Positions 1 through 7,364 of a DNA stretch of 64,000 nucleotides are shown here, in pieces. The translations under genes were made by a program, and so were the position numbers. This DNA is from Bacteroidales bacterium (GTDB taxonomy: Bacteria > Bacteroidota > Bacteroidia > Bacteroidales > GCA-2711565), in NCBI GenBank assembly GCA_028280405.1, contig JANQLW010000075.1, positions 17,838-81,837 on the forward strand, read 5' to 3'. The notes below the pieces were generated by a model. That model saw nothing but the letters and a program-made list of their open reading frames with translations, did no database searches and was not told the DNA's origin. Position 1 is the first letter of the stretch, and each line of letters begins with the position of its first letter.

Positions 1-117
1 ACAAAAAAGAGTTACATTTCAAAGATTGAGAATGCTAAAGGAAACATTCAGTTATCAACCTTGATTCGGATTTTTGAAAAAGGACTTAACAGAAGAATTG
101 GTTTGACATTTCTATAA
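1..117 (+). CDS. XRE-family HTH regulator, C-terminal end (cut by window edge)
   Basis: Frame 1 is open from the first base to a TAA at 115-117 and gives 38 residues. SYISKIENAKGNIQLSTL is the recognition-helix half of a Cro/C1-type helix-turn-helix, followed by a short tail (RRIGLTFL) typical of small HigA-like antitoxins or stand-alone XRE regulators. The start and any partner toxin lie outside the window. It ends about 13 bases before the first attC-like palindrome, so it may be the preceding cassette of the array. The family is fairly clear; antitoxin versus plain regulator cannot be decided. Confidence 0.7.
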   Translation, partial: TKKSYISKIENAKGNIQLSTLIRIFEKGLNRRIGLTFL

Positions 118-126
118 AAAACCACG

Positions 127-286
127 CAACCTAACAATGTGTCATACATAATGGCGGGGAAAGTACTAAACATCAGATTTTATTTAAGATTAAGGATTAA
201 TGAATATAAATTTAAGATCTTTTTCATCCTTCACCCCCCTGCTTTCTTATGTTGTATGCAGAATATATACACAGTTAGCCACAAGG
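127..286. repeat. attC-like imperfect palindrome (site 1)
   Basis: The left arm begins CCTAACAATGTGTCATAC (130-147) and the right arm ends TATACACAGTTAGCC (about 266-280). The reverse complement of the right arm reads GGCTAACTGTGTATA, and further in CATACAACATAAGAAAGCAG pairs with CATACATAATGGCGGG on the left. CTAAC at one end and GTTAG at the other match integron attC core polarity. The 316-base gap 118-433 holds this element and no convincing gene. The short open frame inside it is non-coding in character. Confidence 0.5.
175..248. repeat. Direct repeat copy 1 (partner at 5419-5490)
   Basis: AGATTTTATTTAAGATTAAG and the following 50 bases recur at 5419-5490 with a few substitutions and one 2-base indel. 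Both copies end in GCTTTCTT and are followed, immediately here and about 150 bases later there, by a related GAATATATAMACAGTTAGC motif. This copy forms the central part of palindrome site 1. The pair brackets the HepT/MntA, small-ORF and PadR/permease block. Confidence 0.75.
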
Positions 287-433
287 CAAATAAACTGATG
301 ACATACTTCATAACCAATAACAAGATTAAATATTAGTTTTATTTTCTAACTGAACTATATAATTCATATTTTTGATTTATATAGTGATCTGAAAAGAAGA
401 AAGTTTAAAAGAATAATCATTCAATCTACAAAG

Positions 434-925
434 ATGACCAACAGACATGATATTAGATGGGAACAACGTTTCTCCAATTACAACAAAGCTCTAAAGAAAC
501 TTTCTGAGGCTATTGAATATATTCAAAAAGACCTAAAAGAAAAGGAAGTTGATATTGAAAATGAGGAAGCAGGAGAAGTTCTCGAAGAAATTATTAAAGA
601 AGGGCTTATTCAGAGATTTGAGTACACTTATGAAATGGCTTGGAATGTCATGAAAGACTATGCATTCTTTCAAGGAAATTCAGAGATAAGTGGTTCTCGA
701 GATGCTATACGATATGCTTTTTCTGTAAATTTAATATCTAACGGGGATATGTGGATGGACATGATTACAAGCAGAATTAAAACTTCACATACTTACAATG
801 AAGAAACAGCTAATGAAATATCCCAAAAAATTATAAATGAATACCATTCTGCATTTCTAGACTTCCAGATGATTATGGAAGATAAACGGACAGGGAGTCA
901 ACAGAATATTTTTGACAAAAATTAA
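434..925 (+). CDS. HepT-like HEPN protein (HI0074-type nucleotidyltransferase substrate-binding family)
   Basis: A 163-residue, mostly alpha-helical protein. The N-terminal RWEQRFSNYNKALKKL and mid-protein RFEYTYEMAWNVMKDY blocks are characteristic of the HI0074 nucleotidyltransferase-substrate-binding family. Residues R114-I-K-T-S-H119-T-Y121 match RX4HXY, the HEPN RNase motif whose tyrosine is AMPylated by MntA in characterised HepT/MntA (type VII) toxin-antitoxin pairs. The stop overlaps the start of the next gene (TAATG), so the two are translationally coupled. The gene sits between attC-like palindromes, as toxin-antitoxin cassettes often do. Toxicity is inferred from motif and context; HI0074-type members are not all toxins. 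Confidence 0.82.
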   Translation: MTNRHDIRWEQRFSNYNKALKKLSEAIEYIQKDLKEKEVDIENEEAGEVLEEIIKEGLIQRFEYTYEMAWNVMKDYAFFQGNSEISGSRDAIRYAFSVNLISNGDMWMDMITSRIKTSHTYNEETANEISQKIINEYHSAFLDFQMIMEDKRTGSQQNIFDKN

Positions 926-1230
926 TGTACGGTTTAAAAGATTCTCATATTAAAAAAATTAAATCAATATTTGCCAATTTCCATGAGATTGATATTGCTA
1001 TACTTTATGGTTCCCGTGCAAAAGGGAATTATCATAACGGTTCTGATATCGACCTAACCCTAAAAGGAGACAATATAAATTTCAATACACTTCTAAAAAT
1101 TGAGAAGCAGTTAGACGACTTGCTCTTGCCATATAAGATTGATTTGTCAATATTTCATAATATTGAAAACAAAGATTTAATTGATCATATAAATAGAGTT
1201 GGAGTTAAATTTTACACAAAAAATTACTAA
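925..1230 (+). CDS. MntA-like minimal nucleotidyltransferase (antitoxin candidate)
   Basis: A 101-residue MNT-fold protein. G29-S30 followed after exactly ten residues by D41-I-D43 gives the complete GSX10DXD signature, and D73 in YKIDLSIF is the likely third metal carboxylate. The catalytic site therefore looks intact. In characterised pairs such a protein transfers AMP to the tyrosine of the partner HEPN RX4HXY motif and neutralises it. It overlaps the HepT-like gene by one base and shares its transcript. The family is certain; the antitoxin role is inferred from the pairing. Confidence 0.85.
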   Translation: MYGLKDSHIKKIKSIFANFHEIDIAILYGSRAKGNYHNGSDIDLTLKGDNINFNTLLKIEKQLDDLLLPYKIDLSIFHNIENKDLIDHINRVGVKFYTKNY

Positions 1231-1560
1231 AGTCAATAATTCACCCATCTTCAAATTGGAATATATTTTAAAGCCCTGTGGCAACAAAACTTAAGTCACA
1301 TAGCAACTTCAACCAATAACGTAACAATCACAAATAAATAAACATCCACATCGGTAGATTGGAAAGCATGGTAAAAATCCGCTACGAGCCAAACGTTAGC
1401 GGTAAGCTTGAACAAACGCAACCTTGACTACGATAAATGAATCTATAGGATAAATGATTAATCATGAAAAATTTATCTTACCTGCCTTGGGCGAATAGGA
1501 ACGTACGTCTCAAAACGCACGAAAACTTAGCCGAAACGTTAGTGGGTGTAAAAAATAATT
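1231..1560. repeat. Intergenic block with two CGTTAG-type palindrome right ends
   Basis: No gene is apparent in these 330 bases. Two right-arm cores are visible: CCAAACGTTAGCGG near 1389-1402 and CGAAACGTTAGTGGG near 1532-1546, each preceded by about 130 bases. Left-arm pairing is poor compared with the sites at 7202 and 26408, so these may be decayed or divergent elements. The second core lies 15 bases before the next ORF, the arrangement expected of a cassette junction. Confidence 0.4.
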
Positions 1561-1827
1561 ATGAATAGAAAACAATTTCTACTTACAAAAAAGAAAAAGA
1601 GTTTTCCATGCTTAAATAAAGTTCAAAATATAGAAGATTATTTTTTACACCTTGGGAAAGATTCAGAATATTGTTCTGTTATAAATGAACATGGAGAATT
1701 TCATTTACTAGGCTCAATGTATGATTGGAAAAATCCCCAATTCTCAAACGAACAAATACTTGAAAATATTTCTCATAAACAAATACTTGAGGAAATATTG
1801 AAGATGAGTGATAACTATTGCGGATAA
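1561..1827 (+). CDS. Small cassette ORF of unknown function
   Basis: An 88-residue ORF starting with ATG 15 bases after a CGTTAGTGG core. The product is soluble, Lys-rich at the N-terminus (KKKKSFPCLNKVQNIEDYF) and has no signal peptide or membrane span. The C-terminal half contains a local duplication, EQILENISHKQILEEILK. I do not recognise the family. Codon use is AT-rich like the neighbours, and position directly after an attC-like core supports a real cassette gene. There is no further functional evidence. Confidence 0.55.
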   Translation: MNRKQFLLTKKKKSFPCLNKVQNIEDYFLHLGKDSEYCSVINEHGEFHLLGSMYDWKNPQFSNEQILENISHKQILEEILKMSDNYCG

Positions 1828-1828
1828 T

Positions 1829-1881
1829 TTGTCTTAATTGTAAAATTTATAATCTGTATAGGTACATCGGAATTAAGACAA
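1829..1881. repeat. 11-bp inverted repeat after the small ORF
   Basis: TTGTCTTAATT (1829-1839) and AATTAAGACAA (1871-1881) are perfect inverted copies separated by 31 bases, starting two bases after the stop codon. It could be a weak terminator or the trace of an insertion. No U-tract follows. Confidence 0.5.
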
Positions 1882-1987
1882 GAAAATTTAAAATTTAATG
1901 CTCACTAACAAAAAATATAGTGCATTCGGCAGATAGTGTTAATTTTAAAAGCAGTGCATCTAGTAAACTCTTTTTAACCCGGTTCGG

Positions 1988-2037
1988 CTGAGGCTCTGGT
2001 GGCTGTTGTACAACTACAACAGCCACCAGAGTCTCAG
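1988..2037. repeat. Long hairpin, 23-bp stem and 4-base loop
   Basis: The left arm 1988-2010 (CTGAGGCTCTGG...) and right arm 2015-2037 (...CCAGAGTCTCAG) are reverse complements except for one G-T pair, with loop CAAC. Flanking bases CCCGGTTCGG (1978-1987) and GAGCCTTGTTTAATGTAC (2059-2076) recur without the hairpin at about 5321-5351 after the permease gene. The stem is much more GC-rich than its surroundings. It could be a terminator-like structure, a protein-binding hairpin or a mobile element end. Confidence 0.8.
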
Positions 2038-2184
2038 TCGTGAATATCAATAAAGGCTGAGCCTTGTTTAATGTACGATGTACCAAAGAACATTTCTTTT
2101 TTCTATTATTAATTATTACTTACTAAAATGTAGATCATATTAAAATAATATCATATATTTGTTCTACATTTTAGAAACATAACT

Positions 2185-2526
2185 ATGAAAGAAACTAGAC
2201 TTGGGGATTTTGAAGAAACAATTCTTCTTTTTGTGGGCATACTCGATAAGGATGCCTATGCTTTTAAAATTGCAGAGGAATTTAAAACCCAAACCGAACG
2301 TGCAGTCTCAATTGGGGCTGTGCATTCTACATTAAACCGACTTACTGAAAAAGGATTTTTAAAATCCGAAATGGGCGCTTCAACGGCAGCGCGAGGTGGT
2401 CGCAGAAAACGCATTTACACGATTACTGCCTCTGGCCAAAAGGCTCTGGAGCAATCACGAGATTTTAAAATATCACTATGGAATCAGTTTCCATTATTCT
2501 CTGCTCAGCCTGAACTTTGCACTTAA
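2185..2526 (+). CDS. PadR-family transcriptional regulator
   Basis: A 113-residue winged-helix protein. Residues 6-100 show the PadR pattern: GDFEETILLFVGILDKDAYA (helix 1), a recognition segment around GAVHSTLNRLTEKGFLKSEM, then the wing with GGRRKRIYTITASGQKAL. It lies 82 bases upstream of a large FtsX-type permease on the same strand. In Bacteroidota, PadR genes are commonly paired with permeases carrying a 'permease prefix' N-terminus, so local control of that permease is likely. The effector is unknown. Confidence 0.88.
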   Translation: MKETRLGDFEETILLFVGILDKDAYAFKIAEEFKTQTERAVSIGAVHSTLNRLTEKGFLKSEMGASTAARGGRRKRIYTITASGQKALEQSRDFKISLWNQFPLFSAQPELCT

Positions 2527-2608
2527 TAAAAATATGAGTGCAGAAATAGAATTCCAAAGCCTTTAAAAGAAAAATCATGAAAAACAGCTTTTTCACACTG
2601 TGCAAACT

Positions 2609-5203
2609 ATGAAAAAAAGTAAAAACACTCCTCCAAAACTTGCTCAAAAGTTACTTATCTGGTTTTTAAAAGATGAACTGGCAGAAGAGGTATTGGGTGA
2701 TTTGGATGAAAAGTTCGACTTAACAATAGGAAAATATTCAAGTCAAAAAGCAAAACGTAACTACTGGTATCAAGTTATTAACTACATGCGCCCTTTTGCC
2801 TTCAAATTTTTAAATTTTAAAAGATCAAATACAATGCTCAGGCACAATGTTCTTATCAGTTATCGGAGTTTTCTCCGATTTAAAGGAAACTTTTTTATCA
2901 ACCTTATTGGATTGGCAAGTGGCCTAGCTTGCACCCTACTTATCTTTTTATGGGTAAGTGACGAATGGTCGGTTGATAAATTCCATGAAAAAAGCGACCG
3001 CATTTATCAAGTACTGGAAAATAGCCTCAACAACGGAGAAAGTATAACTTCACCAAACATGCCAGGCTTACTAGCACAATCTTTAAGGGCTGAATTTCCA
3101 GAGATTGAAGACGCTACTTTGGTCATCCCTCCAGGGTTTTATGGCATTAAAGCCTTCATTTCTGCAGATGAACAATTCATTGAAGCACAAGAACAGTATG
3201 TTGAACCCAACTTTTTAAAAATATTTTCATTTCCACTTCAACAAGGAAATACTGAAACTGCCCTGAACGACATTTCATCCATTTTGATTTCTGAAAGTAT
3301 GGCGCTTAAGCTTTTCAACACCACTAAAGATGTGCTGGGTAAAGTCGTTAAATGGAAACAAAAAGGCAAGGATGGGAATTACATTATAACAGGAGTATTT
3401 CAAAATTTACCAACAGCATCTTCTCAACAATTTGATGTGCTATTAAATTATGAGCTATTTCAAAAAGCCCATCCGAATGTTGACAGATGGGGCAATGGCA
3501 ATCCATACGCCTATTTTACAATAAAGGAAAACATTGATGTTGCAGCACTGAACTTAAAAATTAGTGATTTAAAAAAACGACATGATGAGCATGCGCAATC
3601 AACTTTCTTTATTCAGAAACTAAGCGACAGATATTTGTACGGTGTTTATAACAATGGAAAAGTTGTTGGAGGAAGAATTGAATATGTAAGACTTTTCGCA
3701 ATCATTGCAATAGTTATTCTTACCATTGCCTGTATAAATTTCATGAATCTGGCAACTGCTAAAGCAAGTACCAGACTGAAAGAAATTGGTGTAAAGAGGG
3801 CTTTGGGAGCAGGACGAAAAACGCTTGTCTATCAATATTTAACTGAGTCCTTTTTAATTACAATACTAGGAGTTATATCTTCTATTTTTATAGCCTGGCT
3901 AATTTTACCACAGTTTAATCAAATTACCGGCAAATCACTTAGCATCGATTTTTCGTTTGAGCTGATACTTGCTTTGGGAGCGATTGTTGTCATTACCAGT
4001 CTTTTGGCTGGGAGTTATCCTGCTTTCTACCTTTCTCGAGTCAACACATCAGAAGCACTCAAAGGTAAACTTTTACAAGGATTCAAAGATTTGTGGGCAA
4101 GAAAAGGGCTGGTTACAATTCAATTCATTGTTTCCATTGTGTTGATATTTTGCGTTTTATTGATTTCAAAACAAATCGAATACATTCAAACAAGCAATCT
4201 TGGTTATTCAAGGCATAACGTCGTCTATTTCAATAATAATGGCTTAAAGAAGGAAAGTTATGAATCTTTTCTCTATCAAATTAAAATGATTCCCGGGATA
4301 GAAAATGCCAGCACAACAAGGCACGATTTAACAGGAGGAAATGGGCATACAACTAGGCTGTCGTGGCCAGGGCAAACAGCTGGGCAAAGCCTTAATTTTG
4401 TCAACCTGGAAATGGGTGAAGGGTTCATCGAAACAGTAGGTATTAAGTTATTGGAAGGCAGAACTTTTAACAAAAAACTGGGAAATATCAGAGATGAGAT
4501 TATATTCAACGAAACAGCAATAAAATTAATGGGGCTGGAAAACCCAATTGGTAAGTCAGTCGTTTTGTGGGGAAAAAAAAGAAGAATTATTGGCGTGGTG
4601 AAAGATTTCAAGGCCCAATCATTTTATGAACCGATGGAGCCGACTTTTATTCAGGCCTACCCAATGGTGACTAAAACGATGGTTAAAATCCGCGATGGGA
4701 ATGAGCAAGAAACCTTAGCTCAATTGCAATCGGTATATGAAGAATTCAATCCGGGTTTTCCATTTGAATATAAATTTATGGAAGAGGATTATCAAGTTTG
4801 GTATCAGGCCGAGCAGCGCGTAGCTTCCTTATCAAAATTATTTACCGTGGTAGCCATAATTATTACCATTCTTGGTTTATTTGGATTAACAGCCTTCACA
4901 ACACAAAGAAGATCGAAAGAAATTGGAATTAGAAAAGCCCTTGGCTGCAGCAGTTTAAAAATAGTAATGCTCCTCACCTCTGAGTATTCCAAAATCGTTT
5001 TTCTGGCACTAATCGTTGCTTTACCTATCGGTTACTTTATAAGTAATCAGTGGCTCGGAAGATTTGCAGCAGGCATTGAATTAGATACGTCGTATTTCGT
5101 TATCACGGCTTTAATTACTTTTGCACTTACCTGGCTTACATCAGGTTACTTGACTATTAAAGCAGCTATTTGCAATCCGGTTCAGTCTCTAAAGACGGAA
5201 TAA
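2609..5203 (+). CDS. FtsX/MacB-type ABC transporter permease with permease-prefix domain
   Basis: About 864 residues. I start at the ATG at 2609 (MKKSKNTPPK); a GTG three codons upstream is the alternative. The first 75 residues (KLLIWFLKDELAEEVLGDLD) match the permease-prefix domain found on PadR-associated permeases. Two copies of the MacB layout follow: a TM helix (FFINLIGLASGLACTLLIFL), a periplasmic core, then FtsX blocks (KASTRLKEIGVKRALGAG and RRSKEIGIRKALGCS). About eight TM helices in all. No ATPase gene is adjacent, so it must borrow one or act otherwise. The substrate is unknown; peptide, lipid or drug export and envelope stress are family possibilities. Confidence 0.88.
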   Translation: MKKSKNTPPKLAQKLLIWFLKDELAEEVLGDLDEKFDLTIGKYSSQKAKRNYWYQVINYMRPFAFKFLNFKRSNTMLRHNVLISYRSFLRFKGNFFINLIGLASGLACTLLIFLWVSDEWSVDKFHEKSDRIYQVLENSLNNGESITSPNMPGLLAQSLRAEFPEIEDATLVIPPGFYGIKAFISADEQFIEAQEQYVEPNFLKIFSFPLQQGNTETALNDISSILISESMALKLFNTTKDVLGKVVKWKQKGKDGNYIITGVFQNLPTASSQQFDVLLNYELFQKAHPNVDRWGNGNPYAYFTIKENIDVAALNLKISDLKKRHDEHAQSTFFIQKLSDRYLYGVYNNGKVVGGRIEYVRLFAIIAIVILTIACINFMNLATAKASTRLKEIGVKRALGAGRKTLVYQYLTESFLITILGVISSIFIAWLILPQFNQITGKSLSIDFSFELILALGAIVVITSLLAGSYPAFYLSRVNTSEALKGKLLQGFKDLWARKGLVTIQFIVSIVLIFCVLLISKQIEYIQTSNLGYSRHNVVYFNNNGLKKESYESFLYQIKMIPGIENASTTRHDLTGGNGHTTRLSWPGQTAGQSLNFVNLEMGEGFIETVGIKLLEGRTFNKKLGNIRDEIIFNETAIKLMGLENPIGKSVVLWGKKRRIIGVVKDFKAQSFYEPMEPTFIQAYPMVTKTMVKIRDGNEQETLAQLQSVYEEFNPGFPFEYKFMEEDYQVWYQAEQRVASLSKLFTVVAIIITILGLFGLTAFTTQRRSKEIGIRKALGCSSLKIVMLLTSEYSKIVFLALIVALPIGYFISNQWLGRFAAGIELDTSYFVITALITFALTWLTSGYLTIKAAICNPVQSLKTE

Positions 5204-5731
5204 TCTACCATTAGGTATTCGTGAACTTCATAAATTCGGTTTTTGATCTTTTGATACTTTTGCGTCCCTACCTGCCAGACGGGCAGTAAGACAAAAGAAC
5301 ACGGGTTAAACAATATTCCCGGTTCGGATGAGGCTTGTTTAATGTACAATTTATGATTTATGATGTACGATGTGCCATTTATTAAATGTTACTACCCCCA
5401 TAACTCATAACTCCCCAAAGATTTTATTTAAGATTAAGGATTAACGAATATAAATTTAAGATCTTTTTCACCTTTCAGACCCGCTTTCTTTTCTCATTTT
5501 TTCTCCCTATCTTTAATCGTACATTACGCCAAAGCTTTGCTAAAGAAATCATATTAAAACTCCCCCGTGCTGAAATACTGGAAAAAGGTTTTTGGTGAAG
5601 AATTAATTATTGAACATATACAACCTATATTGAAATATAGGTGTTATGCCGAATATATAAACAGTTAGCAGTAAGGTTAAAACACATCTGCAAAAACTAT
5701 AATCTAAATTGATTAATGAATAATATCAACA
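5204..5731. repeat. Gene-free interval with several repeat relics
   Basis: No convincing ORF in 528 bases. In order it holds a small hairpin CTGCC-agacg-GGCAG (5272-5286); CCCGGTTCGGATGAGGCTTG plus TTTAATGTAC (about 5321-5351), matching the flanks of the hairpin at 1978-2076; the second copy of the direct repeat (5419-5490); and GTTATGCCGAATATATAAAC followed by AGTTAGCAG (5643-5671), matching the right arm of palindrome site 1. It looks like a recombination junction before the next cassette. Confidence 0.55.
5419..5490. repeat. Direct repeat copy 2 (partner at 175-248)
   Basis: AGATTTTATTTAAGATTAAG and the bases after it match 175-248 with a few changes, including TTAACGAA here for TTAATGAA there, and a 2-base indel before GCTTTCTT. 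The high identity across about 70 non-coding bases suggests recent duplication or a shared mobile-element arm. Confidence 0.75.
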
Positions 5732-7219
5732 ATGGGAAAAAACACGAATAATAGAAAAATTCAATATTCTTATATCTATCTGTTAATAGGATTTATTTCT
5801 CTTTTCTTTTTCAATGGAAAATGGATTTTGCCGATAGCAGCTTTTATAGCACCTGTATTTCTAATTCGATTTTTGCGATTTCGAAAACCTTTAAAAGGAT
5901 TTTTAATAATTGTTTTTGTTGGTTGGGTGTCAAACATTTTCGTCTGGAAAGGGATGATGCCGATGTCAGGCTTTTTCTATTACTTCGTTGCTTTTATGAT
6001 GAGCATATTTACTTCGCTTACATTTTTAATTGACCGAATTTATACTCAAAAACTCAAAGGAATTGTTTCTACTTTAATATTCCCCGCTGCTTATGTAGTA
6101 ATGGATTATATTACAATATTGACTAATCCTTCAGGTTCATATGGTACTTTAGTTCACACACAATCGGCGTTGCCTTTATTGCAGCTTGTCTCGATTACTG
6201 GTATTTGGGGAGTAACATTTCTAATTACGTGGACCGCATCAATTATAAATTGGCTTTGGGACAATTATTTTGAGAAAAGTAAGATTTATTTAGCGTTTTG
6301 GGTATTTGGCATTCCTTTTCTTTTAATAATTATATGGGGACAGTTCCGATTATCACAACCCATTGATTCGACAACAGTAAGAATTGCTTCAATAAATAGC
6401 ACTAAAGCAGAGCATCATCATCGTATAACAACAAATTTTGACTCTTTGGTTGAAAAGGCAAACCAAGGATTTTTAAGAAATTGTGAAATAGCGGCTTCAT
6501 CAGGTGCTAAAATAATATTTGGACGAGAAACTATTATCAGTTTGCCCAATGATAAAGAAATTAACTTTATAGAAAAAGCTAAAAAAATAGCAATACGCGA
6601 TAGTATTTACATTGGAATTCCTATCAATGTAATACCTGAAAAAAACTCTAATGAAAATCCCGAAAACAAAATAACTTGGATTTCTCCAAGAGGAGACATA
6701 CTATTTACATATCATAAGGCAAAGCCGACTTATCCGGGTGAATGTGACTATGGAGATGGAATTATAAGATATTTTGATTCTCCATATGGAAGAATTGGTT
6801 CAGTCATTTGCTTCGATATGGATTTTCCTTCCTTGATTAATCAAACTGGCAAAATGAATATTGACATTATGTTAGTGCCAGGTAGCGACTGGAAAGAAAT
6901 TTCGCCATATCATAGCTATGTAGCATCTGCAAGGGGCATTGAAAATGGTTTTAACATGGTTAGGTCAACATTCAAAGGATTTTCTGCCTCCTTTGATTAT
7001 AAAGGCCAACTTTTATCGTCCAATGACTTTTTTAAGACCGATGAAGTAATTTTATATTCAGATGTGCCAGTAAAAGGACAAAAAACGATTTATTCATTTT
7101 TAGGAGATTATTTTGCATGGCTCTGTATTATATTTTTTCTCTCAATGAGTGTTGTTTACGTTAAAAATAAATGGATTAGTAAAAGTAGCAATGAAAACCC
7201 AGCTGCTAACAATGTATAA
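5732..7219 (+). CDS. Apolipoprotein N-acyltransferase-like protein (nitrilase superfamily)
   Basis: 495 residues: an N-terminal membrane domain with roughly six TM helices (about 10-205), a periplasmic carbon-nitrogen hydrolase domain (about 215-450) and one C-terminal TM helix (about 458-478). This is the Lnt architecture. The candidate triad is E266 (FGRET), K329 (YHKAKP) and C360 (VICFDMDFP), matching the order and spacing of Lnt. Lnt transfers an acyl chain to the N-terminal cysteine of lipoproteins. The last codons and stop fall inside the attC-like palindrome at 7202-7335, as in cassette genes. The N-terminal domain is divergent, so substrate identity is uncertain. It may be a paralog rather than the essential Lnt. 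Confidence 0.8.
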   Translation: MGKNTNNRKIQYSYIYLLIGFISLFFFNGKWILPIAAFIAPVFLIRFLRFRKPLKGFLIIVFVGWVSNIFVWKGMMPMSGFFYYFVAFMMSIFTSLTFLIDRIYTQKLKGIVSTLIFPAAYVVMDYITILTNPSGSYGTLVHTQSALPLLQLVSITGIWGVTFLITWTASIINWLWDNYFEKSKIYLAFWVFGIPFLLIIIWGQFRLSQPIDSTTVRIASINSTKAEHHHRITTNFDSLVEKANQGFLRNCEIAASSGAKIIFGRETIISLPNDKEINFIEKAKKIAIRDSIYIGIPINVIPEKNSNENPENKITWISPRGDILFTYHKAKPTYPGECDYGDGIIRYFDSPYGRIGSVICFDMDFPSLINQTGKMNIDIMLVPGSDWKEISPYHSYVASARGIENGFNMVRSTFKGFSASFDYKGQLLSSNDFFKTDEVILYSDVPVKGQKTIYSFLGDYFAWLCIIFFLSMSVVYVKNKWISKSSNENPAANNV

Positions 7220-7335
7220 AAATAATAGCCGGAGCAGTAGTAAATTCAAAGGTTTTAGCCCGTTTCAACTTTCGTGTAATTTGACAAGAAAGTATTACGC
7301 AGTCGGCTACTATTCTTATACTCACCGTTACAGGC
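7202..7335. repeat. attC-like palindrome (site 2)
   Basis: The left arm GCTAACAATGTATAAAAATA (from 7205) with TAGCCG pairs with the right arm CGGCTACTATTCTTATACTC, ending CACCGTTACAGGC (7323-7335). It shares CTAACAATGTATA, TAGTAGTAAATTCAA, TAGCCCG and TATACTCACCGTT with the element at 26408-26540, about 19 kb away. The two differ mostly in paired arm positions. That conserved-ends, variable-arms pattern is typical of attC sites. Confidence 0.75.
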
Positions 7336-7364
7336 AAGCGAATGAAACTGCAAAATAAAAAGGA

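Noticed and set aside
139..336. 65-codon plus-strand ORF
   Set aside because: It lies wholly inside the attC-like palindrome and direct repeat, has no family resemblance, and its composition follows the repeat.
1895..2086. 63-codon minus-strand ORF
   Set aside because: It is created by reading through the 23-bp hairpin, giving mirror-like residues (VAVVVVQQPPEP). Not protein-like.
4276..4611. 111-codon ORF antisense to the permease
   Set aside because: Shadow of the well-supported permease frame, with no motif of its own.
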